10,304 bases of DNA, taken from contig WGBJ01000448.1 of assembly GCA_015494385.1 (NCBI GenBank), positions 1-10,304 of the forward strand. The letters run 5' to 3'. The position numbers and the translations under genes were made by a program. The notes beneath the pieces are model-generated. The model made no database searches, was not told the origin of the DNA, and saw nothing but the letters and a program-made list of their open reading frames with translations. The number at the start of each line of letters is the position of its first letter. Positions within the stretch are counted from its first letter, which is position 1. Positions 1 to 7,897 of the stretch are shown one piece after another. This DNA comes from Marinosulfonomonas sp. Its GTDB lineage: Bacteria; Pseudomonadota; Alphaproteobacteria; Rhodobacterales; Rhodobacteraceae.

Positions 1-1150
<1,150 letters not shown>

Positions 1151-1161
1151 CGAGGGTTTGA

Positions 1162-1575
1162 ATGGGTAACGAGCTTCCTGAATATTATTTCCGGGTCCGC
1201 GAAAACGGGGCGGTGGTGTTTCGCATTGATACCGACAACCGCCAGCGCCGGATCGATATGGACCAGATCGCAGTCATCAACATCAAGAATGGCGAATACA
1301 AACCGCATGGTGACCGCACCCTGTCGGGCGATGACCGCACGGCGATTGAAAACTGGATGGAACAGCGCAAGGCCCTGCTGGCCAAACGCGACATCGACGA
1401 TATCCACCGCGCGGTGGACTATCTGAATATCACCACCCAATGGGTGCAATCCAAAGCCAGCGACGAACAGCTGGAGGATATAACAGACGCGCTGCTGTTG
1501 GCGATGCACGATCTGCGCACGGTTCTGGTGCGCAAGAAGGCAGACCGGATGATGCGCAAAGACAGGGACAAATAA
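1162..1575 (+). CDS. Conserved hypothetical protein, 137 residues
   Basis: I do not recognise a named domain. The ATG lies 11 nt after the aminotransferase stop, with a GAGG ribosome-binding sequence at 1152-1155, six bases before it. The first 60 residues look like a short beta-rich unit (alternating hydrophobic residues in YYFRVRENGAVVFRI, DQIAVINIKNGEY). The rest is charged and mostly helical, ending in a very basic tail (VRKKADRMMRKDRDK). There is no signal peptide, membrane segment or cysteine, so it is probably a soluble cytoplasmic protein. Codon use matches its neighbours, and the tight spacing to both makes it a real gene in one transcript with the aminotransferase and rhodanese genes. 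A function cannot be assigned. Confidence 0.85.
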   Translation: MGNELPEYYFRVRENGAVVFRIDTDNRQRRIDMDQIAVINIKNGEYKPHGDRTLSGDDRTAIENWMEQRKALLAKRDIDDIHRAVDYLNITTQWVQSKASDEQLEDITDALLLAMHDLRTVLVRKKADRMMRKDRDK

Positions 1576-1581
1576 TACACC

Positions 1582-1992
1582 ATGATGAAAACCGCACAGC
1601 AACTGATTGACGAGGCAAACGCCATCGTCGATCAGATCACCCCGACTGACGCCAACGCCCTGCTGGGCAAGGATGGCGTGTTGTTCGTCGATCTGCGCGA
1701 CATCCGCGAGCTATGGCGCGAAGGCACCATCCCGGGTGCGATGTCCGCGCCGCGCGGGATGCTGGAATTCTGGGTCGATCCGCAATGCAAATACCACCGC
1801 AAAGCCTTTGATGATGCCGAAAAACTGGTGCTGTTCTGCGCCTCTGCATGGCGCTCGGCGCTGGCCGCCCGTGCCTTGCAGGAAATGGGTATGGACAACG
1901 TCTGCCACCTTGAAGGCGGCTTTACCGCGTGGCGCGACAGCGGGCTGGAAATCGCCCCCGTCAAAAACCCCTATCTGGAAAAAGCGGGCTAA
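1582..1992 (+). CDS. Rhodanese-like domain protein (single domain, 136 residues)
   Basis: A single-domain rhodanese, a fold that carries sulfur as a persulfide on a catalytic cysteine. Cys86 begins the six-residue active loop CASAWR, followed by Ser, the form seen in active sulfurtransferases rather than in inactive rhodanese-like domains. Other landmarks are VDLRDIRELWREGTIPGA at about residues 36-53, where the aspartate and arginine follow the first core strand, and the C-terminal EGGFTAWRDSG typical of the family. There is no signal peptide, so it should be cytoplasmic. The start ATG is 6 nt after the upstream stop. A second ATG follows directly at 1585, and since only a weak AGGGA lies upstream (1563-1567), either could be used. 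The sulfur acceptor is unknown, and the neighbours do not reveal it. Confidence 0.9.
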   Translation: MMKTAQQLIDEANAIVDQITPTDANALLGKDGVLFVDLRDIRELWREGTIPGAMSAPRGMLEFWVDPQCKYHRKAFDDAEKLVLFCASAWRSALAARALQEMGMDNVCHLEGGFTAWRDSGLEIAPVKNPYLEKAG

Positions 1993-2010
1993 CCCTTCCA
2001 AATGGCCCAA

Positions 2011-2055
2011 ATATCCCCGCCGGAGGCATCCGGCCTTACAGCGCAATCCAGCGCT
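2011..2055. terminator. Two hairpins in the convergent gap between the rhodanese and MATE genes
   Basis: The 63-bp gap between converging genes holds two inverted repeats. The first has arms GCCGGA (2019-2024) and TCCGGC (2029-2034) around a 4-nt loop. The second has arms AGCGC (2040-2044) and GCGCT (2051-2055) around 6 nt and abuts the MATE stop codon. Neither is followed by a proper U-run on either strand. Minus-strand transcription reads CTCCGGCGGGGATATTTGGG after the first arm, a sequence style I remember recurring after genes in Rhodobacteraceae. Location and structure suggest a shared two-way transcription end or 3'-end stabiliser; this is inferred. Confidence 0.4.
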
Positions 2056-3402
2056 CTAAATCCGCACACCCGTTGTCCAGAACCGGTACATCATCAAAGC
2101 CCCCGCCACTCCCAGACCAACCACAAGCCCCAGCCAGACACCAACCGCGCCCATACCAAGGGTAAAGCCGAACAGATAACTGGCGCTTAGCCCCAGCGGC
2201 CAATAGGCAATCGCGGCAATCACCATCGGCACGCGGGTGTCATGCACCCCGCGCAACAGACCCAGCGCCACCACCTGCGCACTGTCGGCAAACTGGAACA
2301 GGGCAGCCACCGCCATCAGGCTGACGCCAATGCCGATAATCTGCGCCCGCTCGGGATCGTCCGGTGCCAAAAATGCCCCGACCAGCGGCTCGGGCACCGT
2401 CAGGAAGGTTGCAATCACGCAGATCGCCACCAGCGTCGACATCCCGATCACCACCAGCGCCCCGCGCTTCAGGTTTGCGGCGTCCTTGCGGCCAAAGGCC
2501 TGTCCGGCCCGCACTGTCGCCGCGTTGGAAAACCCGACCTGTATCATAAAGGTCATCGCCGTCAGTTGCAGCGCGATCCCGTGCGCCGCAAGCGGCATCG
2601 TTCCGACCCAGCCCACCATCACCGCCGAGGCCGTGAACAATCCGCTTTCGGCCAGATTGGTCAGCCCGATCGGCCAGCCCATACGGTAGACCGCCGCGAA
2701 TGCCTCGCGATCCGGTCGCCAGAACCGTGAAAACAGCGCGTGTTCCGGCAGTTTGCGGGTGATGTAAACCGCCAGTGCGACAAATGACAGGCTGTGCAAT
2801 GTCACCGAAGCAATTGCCGCGCCGCGCACGCCCAGTTCAGGTGCGCCCCAATTGCCGAAAATCAGCGCATAATTCAGCAGCGCGTTCAGCCCCACGGCAA
2901 TCAGTGTGATCCACATCACAATCGCCGCCCGCTCCAATCCGGCCAGATAGTTTTTCAACACCATCACCAACAATGCCGGCAAGGTGCCCCAGCACAATAT
3001 CCGCAAATACTGCTGCGCGATCAGCGAGATTTCGGGATCCTGCCCCATCCATTGCAGCACCGTCCCCGACCACCACATCGGCACCAGAACGATCACACCA
3101 TAGATCAGCGAAATCCACATCCCCATCCGCGTCACCCGCCGCACTTCGCGCCCCTGCCCGCTGGATTCATAACTGGCCACCATCGGCGACACCGCAAAGG
3201 CAAAGCCAGACCCCATAATGAACAGCAAAAACCAGAACGACCCCGCCAGCGTCACCGCGGCCAGCGCCTGCACATCATACCAGCCCAGCATCAAAGTGTC
3301 GGTCATGGTGATGGCAAACTGTGCCAGATGGCTGCCGATCAACGGCAGACCCAGCAAAAGCGTGGCGCGGGCATGCGCGCGGTAGGATTTGATGTGTGAC
3401 AT
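2056..3402 (-). CDS. MATE family efflux transporter (NorM-type), 448 residues
   Basis: An inner-membrane antiporter that expels cationic drugs or metabolites in exchange for Na+ or H+. The protein is almost entirely hydrophobic, with about 12 membrane segments in two similar halves (roughly residues 10-215 and 235-440) and the usual length of the family. Recognisable motifs are MTDTLMLGWY near residue 33, NLAESGLF near 249 and FADSAQVVALGLLRG near 371. They place Asp35, Glu252 and Asp373 where I recall the coupling acids Asp36, Glu255 and Asp371 of Vibrio cholerae NorM. The start ATG (3400-3402) gives a normal N-terminus but has only a weak ribosome site. It lies 54 nt after the methyltransferase stop on the same strand, and I see no clear promoter in the gap, so it may share that transcript. 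The substrate cannot be told from sequence. Confidence 0.92.
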   Translation of the reverse strand: MSHIKSYRAHARATLLLGLPLIGSHLAQFAITMTDTLMLGWYDVQALAAVTLAGSFWFLLFIMGSGFAFAVSPMVASYESSGQGREVRRVTRMGMWISLIYGVIVLVPMWWSGTVLQWMGQDPEISLIAQQYLRILCWGTLPALLVMVLKNYLAGLERAAIVMWITLIAVGLNALLNYALIFGNWGAPELGVRGAAIASVTLHSLSFVALAVYITRKLPEHALFSRFWRPDREAFAAVYRMGWPIGLTNLAESGLFTASAVMVGWVGTMPLAAHGIALQLTAMTFMIQVGFSNAATVRAGQAFGRKDAANLKRGALVVIGMSTLVAICVIATFLTVPEPLVGAFLAPDDPERAQIIGIGVSLMAVAALFQFADSAQVVALGLLRGVHDTRVPMVIAAIAYWPLGLSASYLFGFTLGMGAVGVWLGLVVGLGVAGALMMYRFWTTGVRI

Positions 3403-3456
3403 GCTACCGGCTTAGGCCAGATGCACCGGTTCGGCAAGGATTATGGCGCGGGTTGG

Positions 3457-4053
3457 CTAGGCCGGCTTGCGGGCAACCAGATCAATCAACGCCGACATGC
3501 CGCTGTGCCCCTCGCCCTCGTCCACATGACGCCGGTAGGCGCGCAGTTCCAGAATCTCGAAATCGTCAAAGGCCTGTTGCAACATTTCTTCCGTATACAT
3601 GTTTTCGGCCTGCGGCGGCCCGCCGGTCCCCAGCTCAACCTGTTCGGGGGTATAACCGTGCAGCATCACAACCCCGCCCGGTTTGACGGCGCGTTTCATG
3701 CCCTGAAATATCCGGTCCCGCTGTTCAGGGCCGACAAACTGGATAAAGATAGCAACCACCAGATCATAGGGCACCGCCCCCCAATCCCATTTGGCAATAT
3801 CGGCCACGTTGAAATCCACCGTCGCCTTATGTGCCAGCGCCAGCGCGCGGGCCTTTTCAACCGCGATATGCGAGGCATCCATCGCCACCACATCCAGCCC
3901 CTTGCCTGCCATGAAAACCGAATTGCGCCCTTCGCCATCGGCCACGGCAAGGGCACGCGCACCCGGTTTCAGATAGGCGTCATGCTCGCGCAGAAACTGC
4001 GCCGGTTCGGTGCCAAACAGGTAGCCCGGTTTTGAATATCGTTCATTCCACAT
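3457..4053 (-). CDS. Class I SAM-dependent methyltransferase, 198 residues
   Basis: A small, soluble Rossmann-fold methyltransferase of the broad TehB/thiopurine-methyltransferase-like group; the methyl acceptor is unknown. The SAM-binding motif I is ALAVADGEGRNS (about residues 34-45). Asp59 in VVAMDAS ends strand 2, where it would hold the SAM ribose. VADIAKWDW (83-91) and YDLVVAIFIQF (96-106) form motifs II/III, and KPGGVVMLHGYTP (124-136) is the usual post-motif strand. The N-terminal WNERYSKPGYLFGTEP, with its tyrosines and Gly-Thr-Glu-Pro, is typical of this group and supports the start at 4051-4053. That start directly follows a run of five U, and its only purine-rich ribosome sequences lie within a hairpin (see 4060-4101). 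A tellurite or thiopurine role cannot be assumed from this level of resemblance. Confidence 0.88.
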   Translation of the reverse strand: MWNERYSKPGYLFGTEPAQFLREHDAYLKPGARALAVADGEGRNSVFMAGKGLDVVAMDASHIAVEKARALALAHKATVDFNVADIAKWDWGAVPYDLVVAIFIQFVGPEQRDRIFQGMKRAVKPGGVVMLHGYTPEQVELGTGGPPQAENMYTEEMLQQAFDDFEILELRAYRRHVDEGEGHSGMSALIDLVARKPA

Positions 4054-4059
4054 AAAAAT

Positions 4060-4101
4060 ACCCCGCGCCTTTCCAATTCCAAGATAAGAACAACGCGGGG
4101 T
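4060..4101 (-). terminator. Inverted repeat after ppk2 and over the methyltransferase leader
   Basis: Perfect 8-bp arms ACCCCGCG/CGCGGGGT lie at 4060-4067 and 4094-4101 around a 26-nt loop. On the minus strand the stem is followed by ATTTTT and then directly by the methyltransferase ATG; on the plus strand it is followed by TTTT. GC-rich stem plus U-run suggests an intrinsic terminator for ppk2, although the loop is long for one. The 3' arm and loop contain the only plausible ribosome-binding sequences (GGAAAGG, CGGGG) of the methyltransferase gene, so the structure could instead control its translation. Confidence 0.45.
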
Positions 4102-4131
4102 TTTACCAGTGCCTACAGCTTCAAAAAACGG

Positions 4132-5097
4132 TTACCCGCCTTTGCGCTGGTCTGGATGCAGGGAAGCGCCCAGAATATGATCGGCACTGTGCACCACATG
4201 GCTGGCACGACCTACGATCAGCGGATCAGGCTGGCCGACCACTTCGTAATCCTTGTCAGGATATTCGATTGTCGACAGAAAATGCTTCATCGTATTGATC
4301 CGCGCCCGCTTTTTGTCGTTCGATTTGATGATCGTCCAGGGGGCATCGGCGGTGTCGGTATAAAAGAACATCGCCTCTTTGGCTTCGGTATAGTCGTCCC
4401 ATTTCGAAAGCGACGCCAGATCGACCGGCGATAGTTTCCAGCGCTTCAACGGATCATCCTTGCGGCTGTCAAACCGGCGTTTCTGTTCATCCTGCGTGAC
4501 CGAGAACCAGTATTTATACAGCTGTATCCCCGAGCGCACCATCATCCGTTCGATATCCGGTGTCTGGCGCATGAATTCCAGATATTCGGTCGGCGAGCAA
4601 AACCCCATCACCCGCTCGACCCCGGCGCGGTTGTACCAGGAGCGGTCATAGAACACCATTTCGCCCGCGGTGGGCAGTTGCTGGATGTAGCGTTGATAGA
4701 ACCACTGGCCACGCTCGGTATCCGTTGGCTTGTTCAGGGCCACCACACGGGCTTCGCGCGGGTTCAGGTGTTCCATGAACCGTTTGATTGTGCCGCCCTT
4801 ACCGGCGGCATCGCGCCCCTCGAACAACAGCACGAATTTCTGGCCGGTGTCATGCACCCATTTCTGCACCTTCAGCAATTCGGCCTGAAGTTTTGCCTTG
4901 GTGGCTTCGTATTCGCGTTTGCCCATCTTTTTGGTGTAAGGATATTCCCCCGTTTCAAAGGCCTGCCGGATTTTATCCGGTGTCACCGTCGGAAACGAAG
5001 ACGGACTTGCGTCGGCCTCTTTGGTGGCCGGTGTAGCTGCGGCTGCGGTTGCGGGCTTGACCGTTGAATTGGATTTAGATCGTGTGGGGGTTGTCAT
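4132..5097 (-). CDS. ppk2: Polyphosphate kinase 2 (PPK2, class I type)
   Basis: Transfers phosphate between polyphosphate and nucleoside diphosphates in the cytoplasm, in the PPK2 family mostly to make ATP or GTP from polyphosphate. The P-loop FEGRDAAGKGG is at about residues 92-102 (Lys100), and the Walker B region VFYDRSWYNRAGVE is at 148-161 with Asp151 and Arg152. The lid and C-terminal stretches (YKYWFSVTQDEQ, DPLKRWKLSP, SKWDDYTEAKEAMF) are all present. The start chosen, ATG 5095-5097, gives 321 residues and has AGGAG at 5105-5109 seven bases upstream. A longer frame from 5172 has no such site and would begin inside a regulatory dyad. Residues 1-40 are a low-complexity Ala/Thr/Ser/Lys tail, likely disordered. 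One catalytic domain only, so class I (not the fused class II); preference for ADP or GDP is unknown. It follows the sugar operon by 119 nt and appears to have its own promoter. Confidence 0.94.
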   Translation of the reverse strand: MTTPTRSKSNSTVKPATAAAATPATKEADASPSSFPTVTPDKIRQAFETGEYPYTKKMGKREYEATKAKLQAELLKVQKWVHDTGQKFVLLFEGRDAAGKGGTIKRFMEHLNPREARVVALNKPTDTERGQWFYQRYIQQLPTAGEMVFYDRSWYNRAGVERVMGFCSPTEYLEFMRQTPDIERMMVRSGIQLYKYWFSVTQDEQKRRFDSRKDDPLKRWKLSPVDLASLSKWDDYTEAKEAMFFYTDTADAPWTIIKSNDKKRARINTMKHFLSTIEYPDKDYEVVGQPDPLIVGRASHVVHSADHILGASLHPDQRKGG

Positions 5098-5104
5098 TGC
5101 GCGA

Positions 5105-5109
5105 CTCCT
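5105..5109 (-). promoter_or_regulatory. Ribosome-binding site deciding the ppk2 start
   Basis: AGGAG on the minus strand, seven bases before ATG 5095-5097. It supports the shorter 321-residue protein over the longer in-frame start at 5172. Confidence 0.8.
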
Positions 5110-5130
5110 GCTTTTGGGGAATATAGATTG

Positions 5131-5172
5131 ATTATAACTTAAAACACCGGTTTTGGCTTTGACATGTGTCAA
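5131..5172 (-). promoter_or_regulatory. Candidate ppk2 promoter with Crp/Fnr-type box
   Basis: On the minus strand a perfect TATAAT is at 5131-5136, which places transcription start near the A at 5124. There is no good -35 hexamer 16-18 bp upstream. Instead a dyad TTGAC-ACAT-GTCAA (5159-5172) is centred between 5165 and 5166, that is, at -41.5. TTGAC-N4-GTCAA has the form of binding sites for the Fnr/Dnr branch of the Crp superfamily (Fnr consensus TTGAT-N4-ATCAA), and -41.5 with a poor -35 is the classical class II activator layout. The binding protein is inferred, not shown. A second short repeat AAAAC-N4-GTTTT (5141-5154) sits between box and -10. Confidence 0.5.
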
Positions 5173-5216
5173 TAGATTTCGCGCCTGCCCGCAGTGGTTT
5201 TAGGGCCGTATTGCGG

Positions 5217-5900
5217 CTATTTTCCACCACGGTCCGGATAATCGGACACCAGCAGATGAAGCGGTGTTTCATCCTCCTGCACATCGGTGAAACGCGGGAT
5301 GTCCTGCTCGAATATATTGTCGCTGCGGTCATCATTCACCGTCGATACCTCGCCCACCAGAACATCCGCACCCTCGCCCCAGAAGGCGTGCCAGACACCC
5401 GGCAACAGTGTCACGCTTTCCCCCGGCTCCAGCGCCAGCCGCCCGCCTGCCGCAAACCGGCGTGCGATACCGTCAACCGGCACCGTGACCGTAGCGTCCC
5501 TGTCGATTGCCCCGCTTTCGTCGCTTGCAAACAGCTCCAGCACCAGTGTTCCGCCACCACGGTTGATAATGTCCTCGGCCTTCAGATTGTGCCGGTGCAT
5601 CGGGCTGATCTGATCCTTGCGCGAAATCATGATCTTTTCCGCATAGAGCATCCCGCGCCCCTGTTTCAGGTCCGCCAAATGCCCGTTGCGCACCGTGAAC
5701 AGGAAAAGGCCCATATCGGCAAAACTCCCCTGCCCGTAATCGGTAATATCCCACCCCATGCCGCGCGCCCTTATGTCGGCGGTTTCTTCGGACAATATCC
5801 GTTCGGGGGTGAAATAGGCGAATGGCGGCAACCGATAACCGAACGAGCGAATAAAAGCATCGGACTCGCGCAATATCCGGTTTATTTCGGAACGCTTCAT
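5217..5900 (-). CDS. D-lyxose/D-mannose-type sugar isomerase (cupin), 227 residues
   Basis: Interconverts aldoses and ketoses; family members use D-lyxose/D-xylulose and D-mannose/D-fructose, with a divalent metal. It matches the full-length D-lyxose isomerase family of about 225 residues. The cupin metal site is visible as PMHRHNLKAED (His102, His104, Glu109) and LPGVWHAFW (His171), with a conserved lysine in YAEKIMISRKDQ (Lys89) just before it and the acidic segment EVSTVNDDRSDNIF towards the C-terminus. The ATG overlaps the ATPase stop by 4 bp (ATGA, 5897-5900), with GGGGAG at 5909-5914 as ribosome site, so translation is coupled to the transporter genes. This places the enzyme as the first catabolic step after uptake. 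Which sugar is used in the cell cannot be read from the sequence; mannose or lyxose is the best guess. Confidence 0.87.
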   Translation of the reverse strand: MKRSEINRILRESDAFIRSFGYRLPPFAYFTPERILSEETADIRARGMGWDITDYGQGSFADMGLFLFTVRNGHLADLKQGRGMLYAEKIMISRKDQISPMHRHNLKAEDIINRGGGTLVLELFASDESGAIDRDATVTVPVDGIARRFAAGGRLALEPGESVTLLPGVWHAFWGEGADVLVGEVSTVNDDRSDNIFEQDIPRFTDVQEDETPLHLLVSDYPDRGGK

Positions 5901-7006
5901 TTCAACCGCTCCCCGCTATCCGGATCAAAGAAAACCGCTTTGCCCATGTTGAAAGCAAGGCTGGTCACGGTTTCCGGTGAAATACGGGCATCTGCCCGCA
6001 GACGGGCAACAGCGCTTTTGCCGCCAAGCTTCACAACCGCAAATGTGTCCGAGCCTGCAGGCTCGACCACCTCGACAAAACAATCCCGCTTTTCCAGTTG
6101 GGTCGATGTCCGGTCAGCCCCTTCCGGATCGGTAAATGCCTCGGGGCGGATGCCGAATATAATCTTCTGGCCCATACGCCCGCGCAAGGCATCACTATCC
6201 GGGAGTGGCAACAGCATCTCTCCTTCGTGGCCATCCAGTGACACCATCAGCCCGCCATTTTCCGCAACCACAGTACCGGGCAACAGGTTCATCGCGGGCG
6301 AGCCCATAAAATCGGCGACAAACATGTTCACCGGATCATTGTAAATCTGGTCCGGCGTTCCGAATTGCTGCACAATTCCGTCTTTCATCACCGCAATACG
6401 GGTGGCCAGCGTCAAAGCCTCGATCTGGTCATGGGTGACGTAAACGATGGTTGTCCCCATGCGTTTATGCAACCGCTTGATTTCGGTGCGCATATCGACC
6501 CGCAACTTGGCATCAAGGTTTGAAAGGGGCTCGTCGAACAAAAACACCTGCGGGTCCCGCACCAGCGCGCGACCCATCGCGACCCGCTGTCGCTGACCAC
6601 CTGACAACTGGCTGGGTTTGCGTTTCAATAATTCACGGATTTGCAGCATGTCGGCCACCCCTTCGATCGCCGCACGACGTTCGGATTTCCCCACCCCGCG
6701 AATTTCCATGCCAAAGCTGATATTCTTTTCCACCGTCATATTCGGGTAAAGCGCATAGGACTGGAATACCATTGCGATATCGCGCTTTGACGGGTGCAAC
6801 TCTGTAACCGACCGCTCTCCGATCACTACATCGCCAGACGTGACATCCTCCAGCCCCGCGATGCAGTTCAGCAATGTGGACTTGCCGCAACCCGACGGGC
6901 CGACCAGCACCAGAAAGCCGCCGTCCTCGATTTCAAGGTCGATGCCTTTCAGCACTTCGGTCGCACCATAAGCCTTGTAGAGGTTTTCAATTTTCAATCG
7001 AGCCAT
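5897..7006 (-). CDS. Sugar ABC transporter ATP-binding protein (MalK/UgpC-type)
   Basis: ATPase subunit of the CUT1-type sugar importer, on the cytoplasmic face of the two permeases. In order: Walker A GPSGCGKST (36-44), Q-loop Gln82 in FQSYALYPNMTV, signature LSGGQ (134-138), Walker B VFLFDEP (154-160, Glu159), D-loop SNLDAKLR and H-loop His192. Residues from about 235 form the MalK-type C-terminal OB/TOBE region (FMGSPAMNLLPG, FGIRPEAF). The length of 369 is normal. The start at 7004-7006 follows the second permease gene by 9 nt. Its AGGA ribosome sequence lies in the last codons of that gene. Shared ATPases of this type can serve more than one importer, but the operon position makes this one the dedicated partner. 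Confidence 0.95.
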   Translation of the reverse strand: MARLKIENLYKAYGATEVLKGIDLEIEDGGFLVLVGPSGCGKSTLLNCIAGLEDVTSGDVVIGERSVTELHPSKRDIAMVFQSYALYPNMTVEKNISFGMEIRGVGKSERRAAIEGVADMLQIRELLKRKPSQLSGGQRQRVAMGRALVRDPQVFLFDEPLSNLDAKLRVDMRTEIKRLHKRMGTTIVYVTHDQIEALTLATRIAVMKDGIVQQFGTPDQIYNDPVNMFVADFMGSPAMNLLPGTVVAENGGLMVSLDGHEGEMLLPLPDSDALRGRMGQKIIFGIRPEAFTDPEGADRTSTQLEKRDCFVEVVEPAGSDTFAVVKLGGKSAVARLRADARISPETVTSLAFNMGKAVFFDPDSGERLK

Positions 7007-7015
7007 GTCTGTGTT

Positions 7016-7897
7016 CTATCCTTTGACTGCGCCCGCCATCAGGCCGCGCACAAAATAGCGGCCCGAAACGATATAGACGATAAGTGTTGGCAGTGCGGCA
7101 AGGATCGCCCCTGCGAAATGCACATTGTATTCCTTGACCCCGGTCGAGGAGTTTACAAGATTGTTCAACGCCACGGTCATCGGGATTGAATCAAAATCGG
7201 CAAAACTGACCCCGAACAAAAAGTCGTTCCAGACATTTGTGAATTGCCAGATGATCGTCACCACTGCGATAGGGGCCGAGCTGGGCGCCAGAATACGCCA
7301 GAAAATCTGGAAAAAACCCGCCCCGTCGATCTGGGCCGCGCGCACCAGTTCGGTCGGGAATGCTGCATAGTAGTTGCGAAAAAACAGTGTGGTGAAACCC
7401 AAACCGTAAATCGTATGCACCAGCACCAATCCCGATGTAGTGCCCGCCAGCCCCAACATCCCCAGAATACGCGCCATCGGAATCAACACGATCTGGAAGG
7501 GGATGAAACAGGCCAAAAGCAACAGCCCGAAAACCAGACCGGAGCCGCGAAAGCTCCATTTCGTCAGCACATACCCGTTAAGTGCGCCCAGTGCGGTGGA
7601 AATCAGCACTGCCGGAACCACCATAAAAATCGAGTTGATGAAATAGGGTCTCAGCCCTGTTGGCTCGACGCCGATCTGGGCATAGGACCACGCCGCCCGC
7701 CATGGCTCGATCGTCCAGTTCTTTGGCAATGCCAACATGTCGCCACCGCGAATTTCATCCAGCGGCTTTAGCGAATTTGTCAGCATCACATAGAGCGGCA
7801 GCAAATAGAAAATCATGAACAGGATCAAAACGGTATAAATAATGATCCGCGTCGCCCTGCTGCCTTTCATGGCAATATCTTGCGCAGCACCGCTCAT
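7016..7897 (-). CDS. Sugar ABC transporter permease 2 (MalG-type), 293 residues
   Basis: Inner-membrane subunit of the importer. Six membrane segments are expected, with hydrophobic stretches near 17-39, 86-110, 119-141, 150-172, 208-225 and 264-285. The EAA loop that docks on the ATPase is ELVRAAQIDGAGFFQIFWRI, followed by LAPSSAP (about 183-209), with the conserved Gly192. N-terminal YLLPLYVMLTNSLKP is the usual MalG start region. The ATG overlaps the first permease stop by 4 bp (ATGA, 7894-7897) and is preceded by GGGG in the end of that gene, so translation is coupled. A second in-frame ATG nine codons in is possible but lacks a better ribosome site. Confidence 0.94.
   Translation of the reverse strand: MSGAAQDIAMKGSRATRIIIYTVLILFMIFYLLPLYVMLTNSLKPLDEIRGGDMLALPKNWTIEPWRAAWSYAQIGVEPTGLRPYFINSIFMVVPAVLISTALGALNGYVLTKWSFRGSGLVFGLLLLACFIPFQIVLIPMARILGMLGLAGTTSGLVLVHTIYGLGFTTLFFRNYYAAFPTELVRAAQIDGAGFFQIFWRILAPSSAPIAVVTIIWQFTNVWNDFLFGVSFADFDSIPMTVALNNLVNSSTGVKEYNVHFAGAILAALPTLIVYIVSGRYFVRGLMAGAVKG

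Noticed and set aside
3403..3456. Promoter for the MATE gene
   Set aside because: No acceptable -35/-10 pair was seen in the 54-bp gap.
5098..5172. 25-residue longer PPK2 start at 5172
   Set aside because: It begins inside the TTGAC-N4-GTCAA dyad and lies upstream of the predicted transcription start; ATG 5097 has AGGAG at ideal distance.
5167..5172. TTGACA as the -35 element of the ppk2 promoter
   Set aside because: It lies 30 bp from the TATAAT, far too long for a sigma-70 spacer; it is better explained as one arm of the dyad.
5173..5216. Intrinsic terminator after the isomerase gene
   Set aside because: Only a 4-bp GCCG/CGGC stem with a 5-nt loop and no U-run is present, too weak to call.
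5166..6344. 392-residue plus-strand open frame
   Set aside because: Antisense to the isomerase and ATPase genes, with no ribosome site or recognisable motif.
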